In this document: one piece after another, positions 34,680-44,017 of the stretch | Numbering within the stretch: the first letter of the stretch is position 1 | Layout of the letters: each line of letters starts with the position of its first letter | NCBI GenBank assembly: GCA_013289695.1 | Contig: JABCZK010000001.1 | Span: forward strand, 186,001 to 250,000 | Reading direction: 5' to 3' | Origin: Acidobacteriota bacterium | Lineage (GTDB): Bacteria > Acidobacteriota > Terriglobia > Acidiferrales > UBA7541 | DNA length: 64,000 nt | The notes under the pieces: generated by a model | The model's input: only the letters and a program-made list of their open reading frames with translations | The model's database searches: none | Told to the model about the DNA's origin: nothing | Translations under genes and position numbers: made by a program

Positions 34680-35240
34680 TCACGCGATCGTCGCGGAGTG
34701 GATGCGATCGAGTTTCGGGAAATTTTTGTCGAGATACGGCTTGCCCAGCGCGGTGATCGAGCCCTGGTCCGGCGCTTCGCCGTAACCGCTGTGAATTTTT
34801 TTCACTACATCCATGCCGGAACTCACCTGACCAAACGGCGCGAAGCCCATCTTATCGAGCTGCGCGTTGTTCCCCGTGTTGATAAAGAGCTGCGTGGTGC
34901 GCGTATCTTTTCCGGCGGTGGCGAAAGTGATGTAACCCGGCTTGTTGCTTTGGGTGACGGGATCGTCCTTGAAATTCGACTTGCGCCACACATTGTTCAC
35001 CGCCGGGTCGGCGCTCAATCCGAATTGCACGACGAAACCGGGGATCACGCGAAAGAAGGCCGCATCATCGTAGAAGCCGTGCTTCACGAGATTGTAGAAA
35101 CGATCCGCGCCCAGCGGCGCCCACGCGCGCGTCACCTGCACGATGAAATCTCCCGCGGTGGTCTTGAACGTCACATCAAATTTCTCCGGTGCGGTTTCTT
35201 TCAGATTCGCAGCTTCCAGCAAAGAGGTCTTCGTGGTCAT
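34680..35240 (-). CDS. Peptidyl-prolyl cis-trans isomerase, cyclophilin type (cytoplasmic)
   Basis: The 186-residue cyclophilin has FKTTAGDFIVQVTRAWAPLG, ADRFYNLVKHGFYDDAAFFR, VIPGFVVQFGLSADP, TQLFINTGNNAQLDKMGFAP and FGQVSSGMDVVKKIHSGYGE. There is no signal peptide. ATG 35240 has GGGAG 8 nt upstream. It is a clear paralogue of the next gene on the same strand, sharing long near-identical stretches. It speeds proline isomerisation in the cytosol. Confidence 0.92.
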   Translation of the reverse strand: MTTKTSLLEAANLKETAPEKFDVTFKTTAGDFIVQVTRAWAPLGADRFYNLVKHGFYDDAAFFRVIPGFVVQFGLSADPAVNNVWRKSNFKDDPVTQSNKPGYITFATAGKDTRTTQLFINTGNNAQLDKMGFAPFGQVSSGMDVVKKIHSGYGEAPDQGSITALGKPYLDKNFPKLDRIHSATIA

Positions 35241-35256
35241 CACTTATTCTCCCAGG

Positions 35257-35404
35257 GAACCGTGCCTGCACGGTTCGTATGATTTCCGTCAAAATATTGA
35301 AATGCGCCTTCGTAACGGCGGGCTTCAGACCGCCATCGATCGGCAGCCCACCGTCGATCCGCGCCGTTACACGGATGGCGTCCGCCGCGGCGGACGCCGC
35401 TACA
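35257..35404. repeat. Palindromic repeat cluster between the twin cyclophilin genes
   Basis: It contains an inverted repeat GAACCGTGC/GCACGGTTC (35257-35276), outer arms GTAACGGCG (35312-35320) and CGCCGTTAC (35362-35370), and a perfect 20-bp palindrome GCGTCCGCCGCGGCGGACGC (35378-35397). Nearly the whole 186-nt gap is made of such structures. Confidence 0.8.
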
Positions 35405-35426
35405 ACCGAAACGACCACATTAAGAA

Positions 35427-36203
35427 TTACTGCTGCGCGGGTGCAGGCTTCGACGCCGCCGGTGCAGCCTTGTGCGCAGGAGTCGTGTGCACTGCGGGCG
35501 CGGGCGAGGTCACCGTCGCAGAAATGATGTGGTCAAGCTTGGGAAAGCTTTTATCGAGATAAGCCTTCCCTTGCGACGTGATCAGTGCCTGGTCCGGAGA
35601 CTCGCCATAGCCGTTGTATATTTTCTGCGCCACGTCCATCCCGGTGGTTACTTGTCCGAAGGCCGCAAATCCCTGGCCATCGAGCGACCCGTTCTCTCCC
35701 AGGTTGATGAACAATTGCGTCGTGCGCGTGTTCGGTCCGGCAGTCGCAAACGTCAAGTAGCCGGTGTGGTTGCTCTGCGTGACGGGATCATCCTTGATCG
35801 AAGCCTTATCCCAAACTTTATTCACCGCGGGATTCGCGCTCAATCCGAATTGCACGATGAATCCGGGCACCACGCGGAAGAAAGCCGCATCCGTGAAAAA
35901 TCCGTGCTTCACCAGATTGTAAAAACGGTCAGCGCCCAGCGGCGCCCACGAGCGCGTCACCGTGACGACGAAATCACCAGCCGTCGTCTTGAACGTCACC
36001 TCATACTGATCGGGAGCCTTCGCGGTCAGCGTCGCGGGATGCAGTAAAGCCGGGTCCGTATGCGGCGCCGTCGAGTGCGGGTGTGCAGCGGCAGCGGGCT
36101 TCGCCGCGGGAGTGGCTGATTGCGATTGCGCCTGCGCCGGCGTTGTAACCGGAGCGAAAGCAATGAGCAGCGCGATGAAGTACAACGGTACGAAACGTTT
36201 CAC
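35427..36203 (-). CDS. Peptidyl-prolyl cis-trans isomerase, cyclophilin type (exported)
   Basis: Translation most likely starts at GTG 36203, because AGGAGG lies 7 nt upstream; the frame opens with an ATG at 36230 that sits before this SD. The 258-residue product has a signal peptide (VKRFVPLYFIALLIAFAPVT then TPAQA), an Ala/Pro/His-rich linker, a cyclophilin domain (TTAGDFVVTVTRSWAPLGAD, FFRVVPGFIVQFGLSANP, LFINLGENGSLDGQGFAAFG) and an Ala/Pro-rich tail. It should fold exported proteins in the periplasm. It lies upstream of its cytosolic paralogue and 26 nt after the M19 dipeptidase. Confidence 0.92.
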   Translation of the reverse strand: MKRFVPLYFIALLIAFAPVTTPAQAQSQSATPAAKPAAAAHPHSTAPHTDPALLHPATLTAKAPDQYEVTFKTTAGDFVVTVTRSWAPLGADRFYNLVKHGFFTDAAFFRVVPGFIVQFGLSANPAVNKVWDKASIKDDPVTQSNHTGYLTFATAGPNTRTTQLFINLGENGSLDGQGFAAFGQVTTGMDVAQKIYNGYGESPDQALITSQGKAYLDKSFPKLDHIISATVTSPAPAVHTTPAHKAAPAASKPAPAQQ

Positions 36204-36229
36204 GATTTTCCTCCTGGTTATAATTGGCA

Positions 36230-37450
36230 TTATTTTTGGGCCGCGGCTTCCACATCCTGCATCAAACGCAGCGTATTGCCACCCAGAATCTTCCGCACGT
36301 CGGCGGGAGAATAACCCCTCGCCAGCAGCGCATTCGTCATTTGCGGAATATCCGAAACATCTTCCATGCCGTAAGGCATATCCGCGCCGTCGAAATCGGA
36401 ACCCAGGCCCACATGGTCCGCGCCCACCAGTTTCACCGCATGATCAATATGCTTGACGATCTCGGTCCACTCCACGCGCGGCAGCTTTCCCTGCGCCACC
36501 ATCTCGCGCGTGACTTTATCCGCTTCGATCAGCTGGCAGGCTTCATTTTCGCCGCAGCGCTTCTTCGCTTCCGCCTCGATTTCCTTGCCCAGCTCGGGAT
36601 GCGCCTTCGAGACGTCTTGAAATTGCTGGCTCAGGAAACCGATATGGTAATTGATCTGAATCACGCCGCCCTTCGCCGCGAGAGCCTTGATCATGTCGTC
36701 CGTCATATTGCGCGGCGCGTTGCACAGCGCGCGGCAGGAAGAATGCGAAGCGATCACCGGCGCTCTGCTGACGGCCAGCACGTCGTCAAAAGTTTTGTCC
36801 GCCACGTGCGAGATGTCCACCATCATCCCCAGGCGATTCATTTCGCGCACCACTTGCTTGCCGAAATCGCTCAAGCCATTGTGCGCGGCCTTGTCAGTGG
36901 AAGCGTCCGCCCAATCCGTATTCATGGTGTGCGTCAGCGTCATATAACGCACGCCCAGCGCGAAAAACTTGTCCAGGTTCGCGAGCGAGTTGTTGATCAT
37001 GTGCCCGCCTTCGACGCCCATCAGCACCGCAATTTTGCCCGCAGCCTTGGCGCGGCGAATGTCTTCAGCAGTGGCGCACGGAACCAGGTCGTTCGGATGC
37101 CGCGCCACGGTTTCGCGCACCGCGTTAATCTGGTCGAGCGCGCGCTGCACCGCAGTAGGCCCGGTGACCGTGCCGGGAATCCAGATCGACAAGAAAATCG
37201 CGCTCAGCCCGCCGGCGCGCATGCGCGGAATGTCCACGCTGCCATCGGAATGACGCACGCCAAAATCGAATTTCGGGTCGAGCAAGCGCTGCGTCGTGTC
37301 GTCATGAGTGTCCACGACGATCGATTGGAAATGCAGCTCGTGCGCCTGCGGCGAGATATTTGATTGAGATTGCGATTCACCAGTCACGGCCACCAGCGAC
37401 AAAACTCCTCCCAGCACACAGCAAATTGCAAGCAAACCACGACCACCCAT
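36230..37450 (-). CDS. Membrane dipeptidase, peptidase family M19
   Basis: The 406-residue zinc dipeptidase has a signal-like N-terminus (GLLAICCVLGGVLSLVAVTG). Metal and active-site motifs are visible: VVDTHDDTTQRLLD (HxD), VLMGVEGGHMI (Glu bridging ligand), THTMNTDWADAST, MVDISHVADKT, VIASHSSCRAL and GLGSDFDGADMPYGMEDVSD. The family cleaves dipeptides, including D-containing ones and beta-lactams in some members. It is probably cotranscribed with the exported cyclophilin. Confidence 0.93.
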   Translation of the reverse strand: MGGRGLLAICCVLGGVLSLVAVTGESQSQSNISPQAHELHFQSIVVDTHDDTTQRLLDPKFDFGVRHSDGSVDIPRMRAGGLSAIFLSIWIPGTVTGPTAVQRALDQINAVRETVARHPNDLVPCATAEDIRRAKAAGKIAVLMGVEGGHMINNSLANLDKFFALGVRYMTLTHTMNTDWADASTDKAAHNGLSDFGKQVVREMNRLGMMVDISHVADKTFDDVLAVSRAPVIASHSSCRALCNAPRNMTDDMIKALAAKGGVIQINYHIGFLSQQFQDVSKAHPELGKEIEAEAKKRCGENEACQLIEADKVTREMVAQGKLPRVEWTEIVKHIDHAVKLVGADHVGLGSDFDGADMPYGMEDVSDIPQMTNALLARGYSPADVRKILGGNTLRLMQDVEAAAQK

Positions 37451-37525
37451 TCATCCCCCACAACCCATGCATTCTCTGGGATTCTACAACCCGTGGCGTC
37501 AAAACAAAAAGCTCGCTAGCGTGCC

Positions 37526-38278
37526 TTACGAGCCTCGGAAGAAACTCTTCACCGCGTGCACTAGCACCTGGCCGTTCACCGCAGCCAGCGATTCCGTCAG
37601 CGGAATGCCCTTGGGGCAAACTTTTACGCAGTTCTGCGCGTTGTCGCAGTCCTCGATGCCTCCCGGACCCATCAGCGCTTCCAAACGCGGGCCCGCGTGC
37701 ATCGCGCCCGTGGGATGCATGTTAAACAGACGCACCTGGCTGACAATCGCCGCGCCCACAAAATTAGAATGCTCATTCACCTTCGGGCAAATCTCCAGAC
37801 AGTTGCCGCATGTGATGCACTGCGAGAGCGCGTAGCCCACTTCCTGCGTCTCCGGTGACATGCGCGGTCCGGGACCGAGATCATACGTGCCGTCAATCGG
37901 AATCCAGCACTTGGTGCGTTTCAGATTCTCGAACATCGAACTGCGATCCACTTGCAAATCGCGGATCAGTGGAAATTTTGTGAGCGGCTCCAGGCGGATC
38001 GGCTTTTCCAGATCGTCCACCAGCGCCGTGCAAGCCTGGCGCGGCTTGCCGTTGACGATCATCGCGCAAGCCCCGCAAATTTCTTCCAGGCAATTCGCTT
38101 CGTAGCTCACCGGAGTGGATTCGCTGCCGCTGCGCGTAAAGGGTTTTTCGGCGATGTCACGCAGGCAAATAATCACGTTCATATGCGGCCGGTAGCGCAG
38201 TTCGTATTCTTCCCAGCGCACGGCTTCGTCCGGCCGCTGCTGGCGCTTGATCTTCACGATGAAAGTTTTATCGGCCAC
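37526..38278 (-). CDS. sdhB: Succinate dehydrogenase/fumarate reductase iron-sulfur subunit
   Basis: The 250-residue subunit carries the [2Fe-2S] cysteines in SYEANCLEEICGACAMIVNG with KPRQAC, and the two further clusters in CITCGNCLEICPKVNEHSNF and CDNAQNCVKVCPKGIPLTES. It transfers electrons from the flavoprotein to the membrane cytochrome. It is the last gene of the sdhC-sdhA-sdhB operon, 34 nt after sdhA. Confidence 0.96.
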   Translation of the reverse strand: MADKTFIVKIKRQQRPDEAVRWEEYELRYRPHMNVIICLRDIAEKPFTRSGSESTPVSYEANCLEEICGACAMIVNGKPRQACTALVDDLEKPIRLEPLTKFPLIRDLQVDRSSMFENLKRTKCWIPIDGTYDLGPGPRMSPETQEVGYALSQCITCGNCLEICPKVNEHSNFVGAAIVSQVRLFNMHPTGAMHAGPRLEALMGPGGIEDCDNAQNCVKVCPKGIPLTESLAAVNGQVLVHAVKSFFRGS

Positions 38279-38312
38279 GATGCCTCACTTTCTCCGCCTG
38301 CTACCTCGCCCA

Positions 38313-40100
38313 CTACTTCGCCGCGGTGTATTTGCGTTCGCGCAGCGGCAGCAGCGAAATATCCACCGCTTCATAATCCAGCTTAATTTTTCCGGCGTCC
38401 CAGCTGGCTATGGTGGTCTTCAACCAATTCCTGTCGTCGCGGTCCGGAAACTCCGGCTTGTAGTGCGCGCCGCGCGTTTCGTTTCGCGCAATCGCCCCCA
38501 GAGTGATCACTTGCGCCAGGATCAGCATGTTGCCCAGCTCGCGCACGAAATTCAGCGTTTGATTCGACCACTGCGTGCGGTCCTGCAAATTAATGCGCTT
38601 GAAGCGCTCGCTCAGCTCGTCCAGCTTCGCCATCGTCTTCTGCATCGCGGCGTTGTAGCGGATCACCGTGACGTTTTCCGTCATGACGTCGCCCATCTCA
38701 CGCCAAATCGCCAGCGGATTTTCCGTCCCGGTGTGCTGGTTCAGCAAAGCGTCGGAAATATCCTGCTGGCGCACGCGTTCGCGCTCGTAGACGGCAGGCG
38801 AAGTGTTCTCGCAACCCGATTCCAGGCTGCGCGCATAGCGCACCGCCGCAGTTCCCGCGATTCCGCCGCCATAGATGCACGAAACCAGCGAATTGGCGCC
38901 CAGCCGATTCGCGCCGTGATATTGGTACTCGCATTCGCCCGCAGCGTAAACACCAGGAATGTTGGTGGCCTGGTTCTCGTTGTCCACCCACAAGCCGCCC
39001 ATGGTGTAATGCATCGCCGGAAATACTTTCATCGGTTCTACGTGCGGATCCACGCCCACGAATTTCTGATAAATTTCCAGAATGCCTTCCAGCTTGCGCT
39101 CCAGCACTTCGCGCGGGATGTGCGTCACGTCCAGATACACAGCCGGATCGCCCGCCAGGCCCAACTTCATTTCGTACACAACCTTGTGAATCGCGCGCGT
39201 GGCGACGTCGCGCGGCACCAGGTTCCCGTATTTCGGATACCACTCTTCAAGAAAATAAAATCGTTCGGTTTCCGGAATTTGTCTCGCGGGGCGCGGGTCC
39301 TGCGGCGTCTTGGGCACCCACACGCGCCCGCCTTCACCGCGCGCTGATTCGCTCATCAAACGCAATTTGTCTTCGCCGGGAATCGCGGTGGGATGCACCT
39401 GAATGAATTCGCCGTTCGCGTAATATGCGCCCTGCTGGAACAAAGCTGATTGCGCCGATCCCGTGCAAACCACGGAGTTCGTCGAGCGCCCAAAGACGGC
39501 GCCGATGCCGCCGGTGCAGAAAATCGCGGCATCGCACGCGAACGTCTTGATCTCCATGGTCTTCAGATCCATGGCGCAGATGCCGCGGCACACGCCGGCG
39601 TGATCGAGCACAGCCGAAAGGAACGTCCAGCCTTCGAATTTCTTTACTTTGTCTTCGGCTTCGAAGCGGCGCACCTGCTCGTCCAGCGCGTACAACAATT
39701 GCTGCCCGGTCGTCGCGCCCGCGAACGCGGTGCGGTGGTACAGCGTGCCGCCAAAGCGCCGAAAATCCAGCAGTCCCTCGGGCGTGCGGTTGAACATCAC
39801 GCCCATGCGATCCAGCAGGTCAATGATTGCCGGAGCGGCCTCGCACATGCCCTTCACCAGCGGCTGATTGGCGAGAAAATCGCCACCGTAAATCGTGTCG
39901 TCGAAATGTTTCCAAGTGGAATCGCCCTCACCCTTCAAGTTTTTCGCCGCGTTGATGCCGCCCTGCGCGCACACCGAATGCGAGCGCTTCACCGGGACAA
40001 TCGAAAACAGGTCAGCCGTTACTCCGGCTTCGGCCACCTTGATCGCTGCCATCAGACCGGCCAGCCCGCCGCCGACGATAATAATTTTCGGCTGCCTCAT
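38313..40100 (-). CDS. sdhA: Succinate dehydrogenase/fumarate reductase flavoprotein subunit
   Basis: The 595-residue subunit has the FAD-binding N-terminus KIIIVGGGLAGLMAAIKVAE, the covalent-FAD region RSHSVCAQGGINAAKNLKGE, CTGGIGAVFGRSTNSVVCTG, the catalytic EFIQVHPTAIPGEDKLRLMS with ESARGEGGRVW, and LGANSLVSCIYGGGIAGTAA. ATG 40100 overlaps the sdhC stop (ATGA). The sequence pattern fits the Bacillus/Wolinella-like class that pairs with a cytochrome b558. Confidence 0.96.
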   Translation of the reverse strand: MRQPKIIIVGGGLAGLMAAIKVAEAGVTADLFSIVPVKRSHSVCAQGGINAAKNLKGEGDSTWKHFDDTIYGGDFLANQPLVKGMCEAAPAIIDLLDRMGVMFNRTPEGLLDFRRFGGTLYHRTAFAGATTGQQLLYALDEQVRRFEAEDKVKKFEGWTFLSAVLDHAGVCRGICAMDLKTMEIKTFACDAAIFCTGGIGAVFGRSTNSVVCTGSAQSALFQQGAYYANGEFIQVHPTAIPGEDKLRLMSESARGEGGRVWVPKTPQDPRPARQIPETERFYFLEEWYPKYGNLVPRDVATRAIHKVVYEMKLGLAGDPAVYLDVTHIPREVLERKLEGILEIYQKFVGVDPHVEPMKVFPAMHYTMGGLWVDNENQATNIPGVYAAGECEYQYHGANRLGANSLVSCIYGGGIAGTAAVRYARSLESGCENTSPAVYERERVRQQDISDALLNQHTGTENPLAIWREMGDVMTENVTVIRYNAAMQKTMAKLDELSERFKRINLQDRTQWSNQTLNFVRELGNMLILAQVITLGAIARNETRGAHYKPEFPDRDDRNWLKTTIASWDAGKIKLDYEAVDISLLPLRERKYTAAK

Positions 40101-40747
40101 TGGACGTAGCTCCCCATCGGGAACGCCCCGTAATGCAGCGCCAGCACGATTGCCACGCCGATAAATGTAAACGCCACCGCAACCGCCGCGCCAAACCAAC
40201 CGGCCGCGCGCTGCGCCGGCACGCTCACCGCAATTCCCCACTTACACGCGAAATTCCACAGCCCGTTGCCCAAGTGGAACGATGCGCAAGTGATTCCGAC
40301 GATGTAAAACGTGAGATACCAGGGATTCAGCAAGCTGCGCTGCACGTCAGCGTAGGAAGTGACGCCATGGCCTAGAAACCGCTCCGTGTACAAATGCCAG
40401 CCGATGAAAACGAAAGCGATGATCCCCGTCCAGCGTTGTAGCACGTACAACCAGTTGGCCATCCAGGGATGCCCAATCGCGTTCGACTTGCCGGTCCACC
40501 AGATGTAAATGCCGTAAAGCCCGTGAAAAAGTATGGGAATAAAAAGCACGCAGGTTTCGACAAAGATTCGCCAGGGAATCTGCTGCAGCTCGCGCGATAC
40601 GTCGTTGTATTTCCCCACGCTCACCAACGCGTAGCTGTTCGACCAGAAATGCTCCGCCAGGAATGCTCCAATTGGAATTACGCCGCTGAGGGACTGCAAT
40701 TTGTCGAGGAGATAACTCGTCTTAGAATCAGTCGCTGCAACCGACAT
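40097..40747 (-). CDS. sdhC: Succinate dehydrogenase cytochrome b558 subunit
   Basis: The 216-residue five-span protein opens near SGVIPIGAFLAEHFWSNSYA and carries heme-type His residues in FIPILFHGLYGIYIWWTG, VFIGWHLYTERFLGH and ITCASFHLGNGLWNFACKWG, as in single-subunit di-heme anchors. Therefore no sdhD is needed or seen. I chose ATG 40747, with GGAG 5 nt upstream, over GTG 40753. First gene of sdhCAB. Confidence 0.94.
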   Translation of the reverse strand: MSVAATDSKTSYLLDKLQSLSGVIPIGAFLAEHFWSNSYALVSVGKYNDVSRELQQIPWRIFVETCVLFIPILFHGLYGIYIWWTGKSNAIGHPWMANWLYVLQRWTGIIAFVFIGWHLYTERFLGHGVTSYADVQRSLLNPWYLTFYIVGITCASFHLGNGLWNFACKWGIAVSVPAQRAAGWFGAAVAVAFTFIGVAIVLALHYGAFPMGSYVQ

Positions 40748-40788
40748 GCACACTCCAAGCGCGTCGAACCATAACCCGCAGAAGTTTC

Positions 40789-40817
40789 AGTATAGTTGCG
40801 CCCGCAAAAGTTTGCAA
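40789..40817 (-). promoter_or_regulatory. Promoter of sdhCAB
   Basis: Minus strand -35 TTGCAA (40817-40812), exact 17-nt spacer, -10 TATACT (40794-40789), about 42 nt before the sdhC ATG. Confidence 0.7.
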
Positions 40818-40942
40818 GACGGTGCGACTGGCGCTGTCTGTAGCCCGCTCCAAAATATGCTATCTTGCCGAACAGGGCAGCTGCTGAGTTGAAAATGAAT
40901 CGCAGCGGAGACGCTGCGCGCTGCCCATGGAAGGAAGCGCTC

Positions 40943-41731
40943 ATGGATTTGCAACTCGCAGGCAAAAAAGTATTGGTAACGGGTTCCACCGCTGGAATCG
41001 GTTTCGCGACGGCCAGCGCATTCGCGGCCGAAGGCGCCTCGGTAGTCGTGAACGGCAGAACGCAGGAGCGCGTAGACGCCGCCGTCGCTAAAATCCGGAA
41101 ATTGCATCCCCAAGCGGATGCGTCGGGCGTCGCGAGCGACGTTTCGAACGCAGCAGGTTGCGCGAAACTCATACAGGCGCTGGGCAGAGTGGATATTCTG
41201 GTCAACAACATGGGGATTTTTGAGCCGAAGCCCTTCGAGCAGATTCCGGATGAGGATTGGCTGCGCCTCTTCGAGGCCAACGTGATGAGTGGAGTGCGAC
41301 TCTCGCGCCACTATCTTTCGGGCATGCGTCAGAAGAATTGGGGGCGAATCCTGTTCGTCTCCTCCGAATCCGCCGTTCAGATTCCCGCCGAGATGATCCA
41401 CTACGGCATGACTAAGACGGCCCAAGTTGCCGTTGCCCGCGGAATTGCGGAAACCGTCGCGGGGACCGGGATCACCGTGAACAGCGTTCTGGCCGGGCCC
41501 ACCCGCTCCGAGGGAGTCGAAACTTTCATCGCGCAAATGGGAGCAGGCGGCAACTCCGCGGCCTTCGAAGCGGAGTTTTTCAAGAGTATTCGCCCCACCT
41601 CCCTCCTGAAGAGATTCGAAACCGTCGAAGAAGTCGCCAACATGATCGTGTATCTCGGCAGTCCGCTGGCTTCCGCGACCACCGGCGCCGCGCTGCGTGT
41701 TGATGGCGGCGTAGTGCGCGCGATCCTCTAG
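40943..41731 (+). CDS. Short-chain dehydrogenase/reductase (SDR)
   Basis: The 262-residue NAD(P)-dependent oxidoreductase has the cofactor motif VLVTGSTAGIGFATASAFAA, NNMG in RVDILVNNMGIFEPKP, catalytic Ser in ILFVSSESAVQIPAEM and the YxxxK pair in HYGMTKTAQVAVARG, ending RVDGGVVRAIL. ATG 40943 has AAGGAAG upstream. It is a classical SDR of the FabG-like subgroup; substrate unknown. Divergent from sdhCAB. Confidence 0.92.
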   Translation: MDLQLAGKKVLVTGSTAGIGFATASAFAAEGASVVVNGRTQERVDAAVAKIRKLHPQADASGVASDVSNAAGCAKLIQALGRVDILVNNMGIFEPKPFEQIPDEDWLRLFEANVMSGVRLSRHYLSGMRQKNWGRILFVSSESAVQIPAEMIHYGMTKTAQVAVARGIAETVAGTGITVNSVLAGPTRSEGVETFIAQMGAGGNSAAFEAEFFKSIRPTSLLKRFETVEEVANMIVYLGSPLASATTGAALRVDGGVVRAIL

Positions 41732-41954
41732 TCGTCATTCCCGAGCCTCGCTGTGGTCGGAATCACACCATCGCCAACACGACTTTGGTTCCTCGAACAT
41801 CTCTGCTACCAACGCATCCGAGATAGCCGAGCCTGGGGGCCGTGCACGCTCATTACTCGTACGCGGAAATCGACGCGCTAATCAGGAGTTGACGCTGCGG
41901 ATATGGACAACCCGCGGCCGGGATAATGAATCTTCCATAGACAATGCTTGGAAG

Positions 41955-43166
41955 ATGATGCTCCTCTCTCCAACCCGTCGCCTCGCTCTCGTTCTGTCGA
42001 CACTTTCGTTTGCTGCTTCAATCATGACGCAAGAAGGGCGAACCGCAAGCACGATCCTAGCAAAACACCGAATCGACCCCACAAAAGGCGCTGCCCCATG
42101 CTTTGATGCACCGAACGGCGCCATGAGCGAGCAACGCGAGAACGAGGCCATTGCGCGTCTTCCAAGAATTGCTCGATTTTGGTTGACGGAAGATGTTGCG
42201 CTGATCATCGCACCTGAAGAACGTTGCGCCTTTCTCCATCTCGCAACAGACAAAGAACGGGACCAGTTTATAGAACAGTTTTGGTCCAGACGCGCCCCAG
42301 ACCCAAAGTCATTCGACAACAGTTTCAAACGAGAACACTACGAGCGGATAGTTACTGCGAATCAAAAATTCTCAGGCCAACTTCCTGGGTGGCGGACAGA
42401 GCGAGGGCGAATTTACGTTATGTTTGGTCCACCAGATTCAATTGAATTGCATCCGTCTGGAGAAAAAACTGGCCGACCGCCCCAGGAAGGTGCTGAGACC
42501 TATCAATACCGTTGGGAAGCTTGGCACTACCGACATCTTGATGACGTGGGCGAAAACGTTGAAATTGAATTTGTAGACCCGAGCGGGAGCGGAGACTATC
42601 GGCTCACATTGTCGCCGGAAAAAAAGGATGAGGTGATTTTTAATCCTCCCTACAACCTGGGTCGCAATTGGCGCGAAGAAGGCACGACTCGATCCGCCAA
42701 CGTCGTCGAACCCTTCGTCGGCGCAGTGCCTTCGCCTCAGGTGCAGTTCAAAGACCTCGAGGCAGTGGTGAGTTCACAGCTCACTCGTCAGCAGGTACAG
42801 TTCACTCATCGAGTCGAGTTCGCCGCGGCAACAGACGCAACGACATTCACAGAGATTTCGGTCAGCCTGCCAAGCAATCACCCCAGTTCGCCCAACACGA
42901 TTGTGAAATCACCGGCAGAATTTGAGATTTTTGGGCGTGTCAGCAAGCCATCGGGATGGATCATTGAGACCTTTGAGCGAAAGATTTCTCTCACGACGCA
43001 AAATAATTCCGGCCATTCTCAGGCTGACAATGAATTTCACTTGGCCCTTGCACCCGGCACCTACCGCCTGGCGATCGTGGTTAAAGATTTGGCCAGTGCC
43101 GATATTGGGACACTGTTCACCGCGTTCGACGTACCGCCTTATGAGGCCACACACAGCACGGAATGA
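41955..43166 (+). CDS. GWxTD-domain exported protein
   Basis: This 403-residue protein begins with a hydrophobic leader (LLSPTRRLALVLSTLSFAAS). The GWxTD domain follows: IARFWLTEDVALIIAPEERC, LATDKERDQFIEQFWSRRAP and PGWRTERGRIYVMFGPPDSI, then WHYRHLDDVGENVEIEFVDP. In the core motif the usual GWxTD reads GWRTE here, and the first one FWLTED. The C-terminal half is beta-rich. GWxTD proteins are common in Acidobacteriota and have no settled function. Two adjacent ATGs (41955, 41958) can start it. By eye it uses more A/T-ending codons than its neighbours. Confidence 0.88.
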   Translation: MMLLSPTRRLALVLSTLSFAASIMTQEGRTASTILAKHRIDPTKGAAPCFDAPNGAMSEQRENEAIARLPRIARFWLTEDVALIIAPEERCAFLHLATDKERDQFIEQFWSRRAPDPKSFDNSFKREHYERIVTANQKFSGQLPGWRTERGRIYVMFGPPDSIELHPSGEKTGRPPQEGAETYQYRWEAWHYRHLDDVGENVEIEFVDPSGSGDYRLTLSPEKKDEVIFNPPYNLGRNWREEGTTRSANVVEPFVGAVPSPQVQFKDLEAVVSSQLTRQQVQFTHRVEFAAATDATTFTEISVSLPSNHPSSPNTIVKSPAEFEIFGRVSKPSGWIIETFERKISLTTQNNSGHSQADNEFHLALAPGTYRLAIVVKDLASADIGTLFTAFDVPPYEATHSTE

Positions 43167-43459
43167 ACCCAAAGTGAACGAGACCCCCAACCGGGGCGGA
43201 AAATTCCCCAAAATAGCGAATCGAACGTCGTCAAACCTCCGGGGCGTGGCCACATGCGTGGTAAACACCCTATCGGAAGCTGACGCACCGCCGAAGCAAC
43301 AAACCGAGCGCGTTCACGAACGGAGACGCGGACGTTTGGGATTCATCGGCGTAACACAGCACGCTCCCCACTAGCTATCCTTTGGATACACCCCGGAGAT
43401 TGCGCCCCAGTCGCATCCGAGCGCGATGCTAGACTGACCCGAACGAGCCCAGCACCGAC

Positions 43460-44017
43460 ATGTCCAGCGAATCCATCAGCGACCTGAAAAAGTGGGTGGG
43501 CGAAGTTGTCCGCCAGAGCTCGGATGGCGAGTTCGTGGGGTTAAACCGCGTCGTGGACATGGTCAGCAAGAATTTCGCGGTGAAACCGCATGAAGTGGCG
43601 ATTCTGGTGATAACCGAAGATGACCGCTTCCTGCGCTTCGTAGTACCGGAAAAGCTCCGCCAAGTGGGACAGATTCCGCTCACCAGCACAAATTCCCTGG
43701 CCGCCCGCACCGTGCGCGATAAACGCCCCGAGCTAATCAATCATTTCGCGGTGGTTCCGCACTCTTCCGTGTTTGAAGCCATGCCGATCACCGAAGACGA
43801 GCGCGGCGACGCCATCCAGAAGATCATGAGCGCGCCGATCCTGCAGGAACGCAAAGTCGCCGCCGTTATTCAGATTTCGCGCAAAGGCAAGACCGCCGGC
43901 GACGCCGGCCCGGATTTCACCCATCCCCAGCTGCGTGAATTGAAATTGGTCGCGGAGGCGCTGGCGCCTTGCGTCCCACTCCTCTGCAAGCAGCAATCGC
44001 CTCTTGTCGGCCGCTAG
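43460..44017 (+). CDS. GAF-like domain protein
   Basis: The 185-residue protein has the layout of a stand-alone GAF domain: a helical start (ISDLKKWVGEVVRQSSDGEF), VKPHEVAILVITEDDRFLRF, IPLTSTNSLAARTVRDKRPE, KIMSAPILQERKVAAVIQIS then RKGKTAGDAGPDFT. It should sense a small ligand. No output domain is attached. A gap of 293 nt before it shows nothing I can name. Confidence 0.8.
   Translation: MSSESISDLKKWVGEVVRQSSDGEFVGLNRVVDMVSKNFAVKPHEVAILVITEDDRFLRFVVPEKLRQVGQIPLTSTNSLAARTVRDKRPELINHFAVVPHSSVFEAMPITEDERGDAIQKIMSAPILQERKVAAVIQISRKGKTAGDAGPDFTHPQLRELKLVAEALAPCVPLLCKQQSPLVGR

Noticed and set aside
34498..34683. 61-codon frame upstream of the glycosyltransferase
   Set aside because: Its middle is the translation of a dispersed GTCATCC...GGATCT repeat, so it is repeat sequence rather than a gene.
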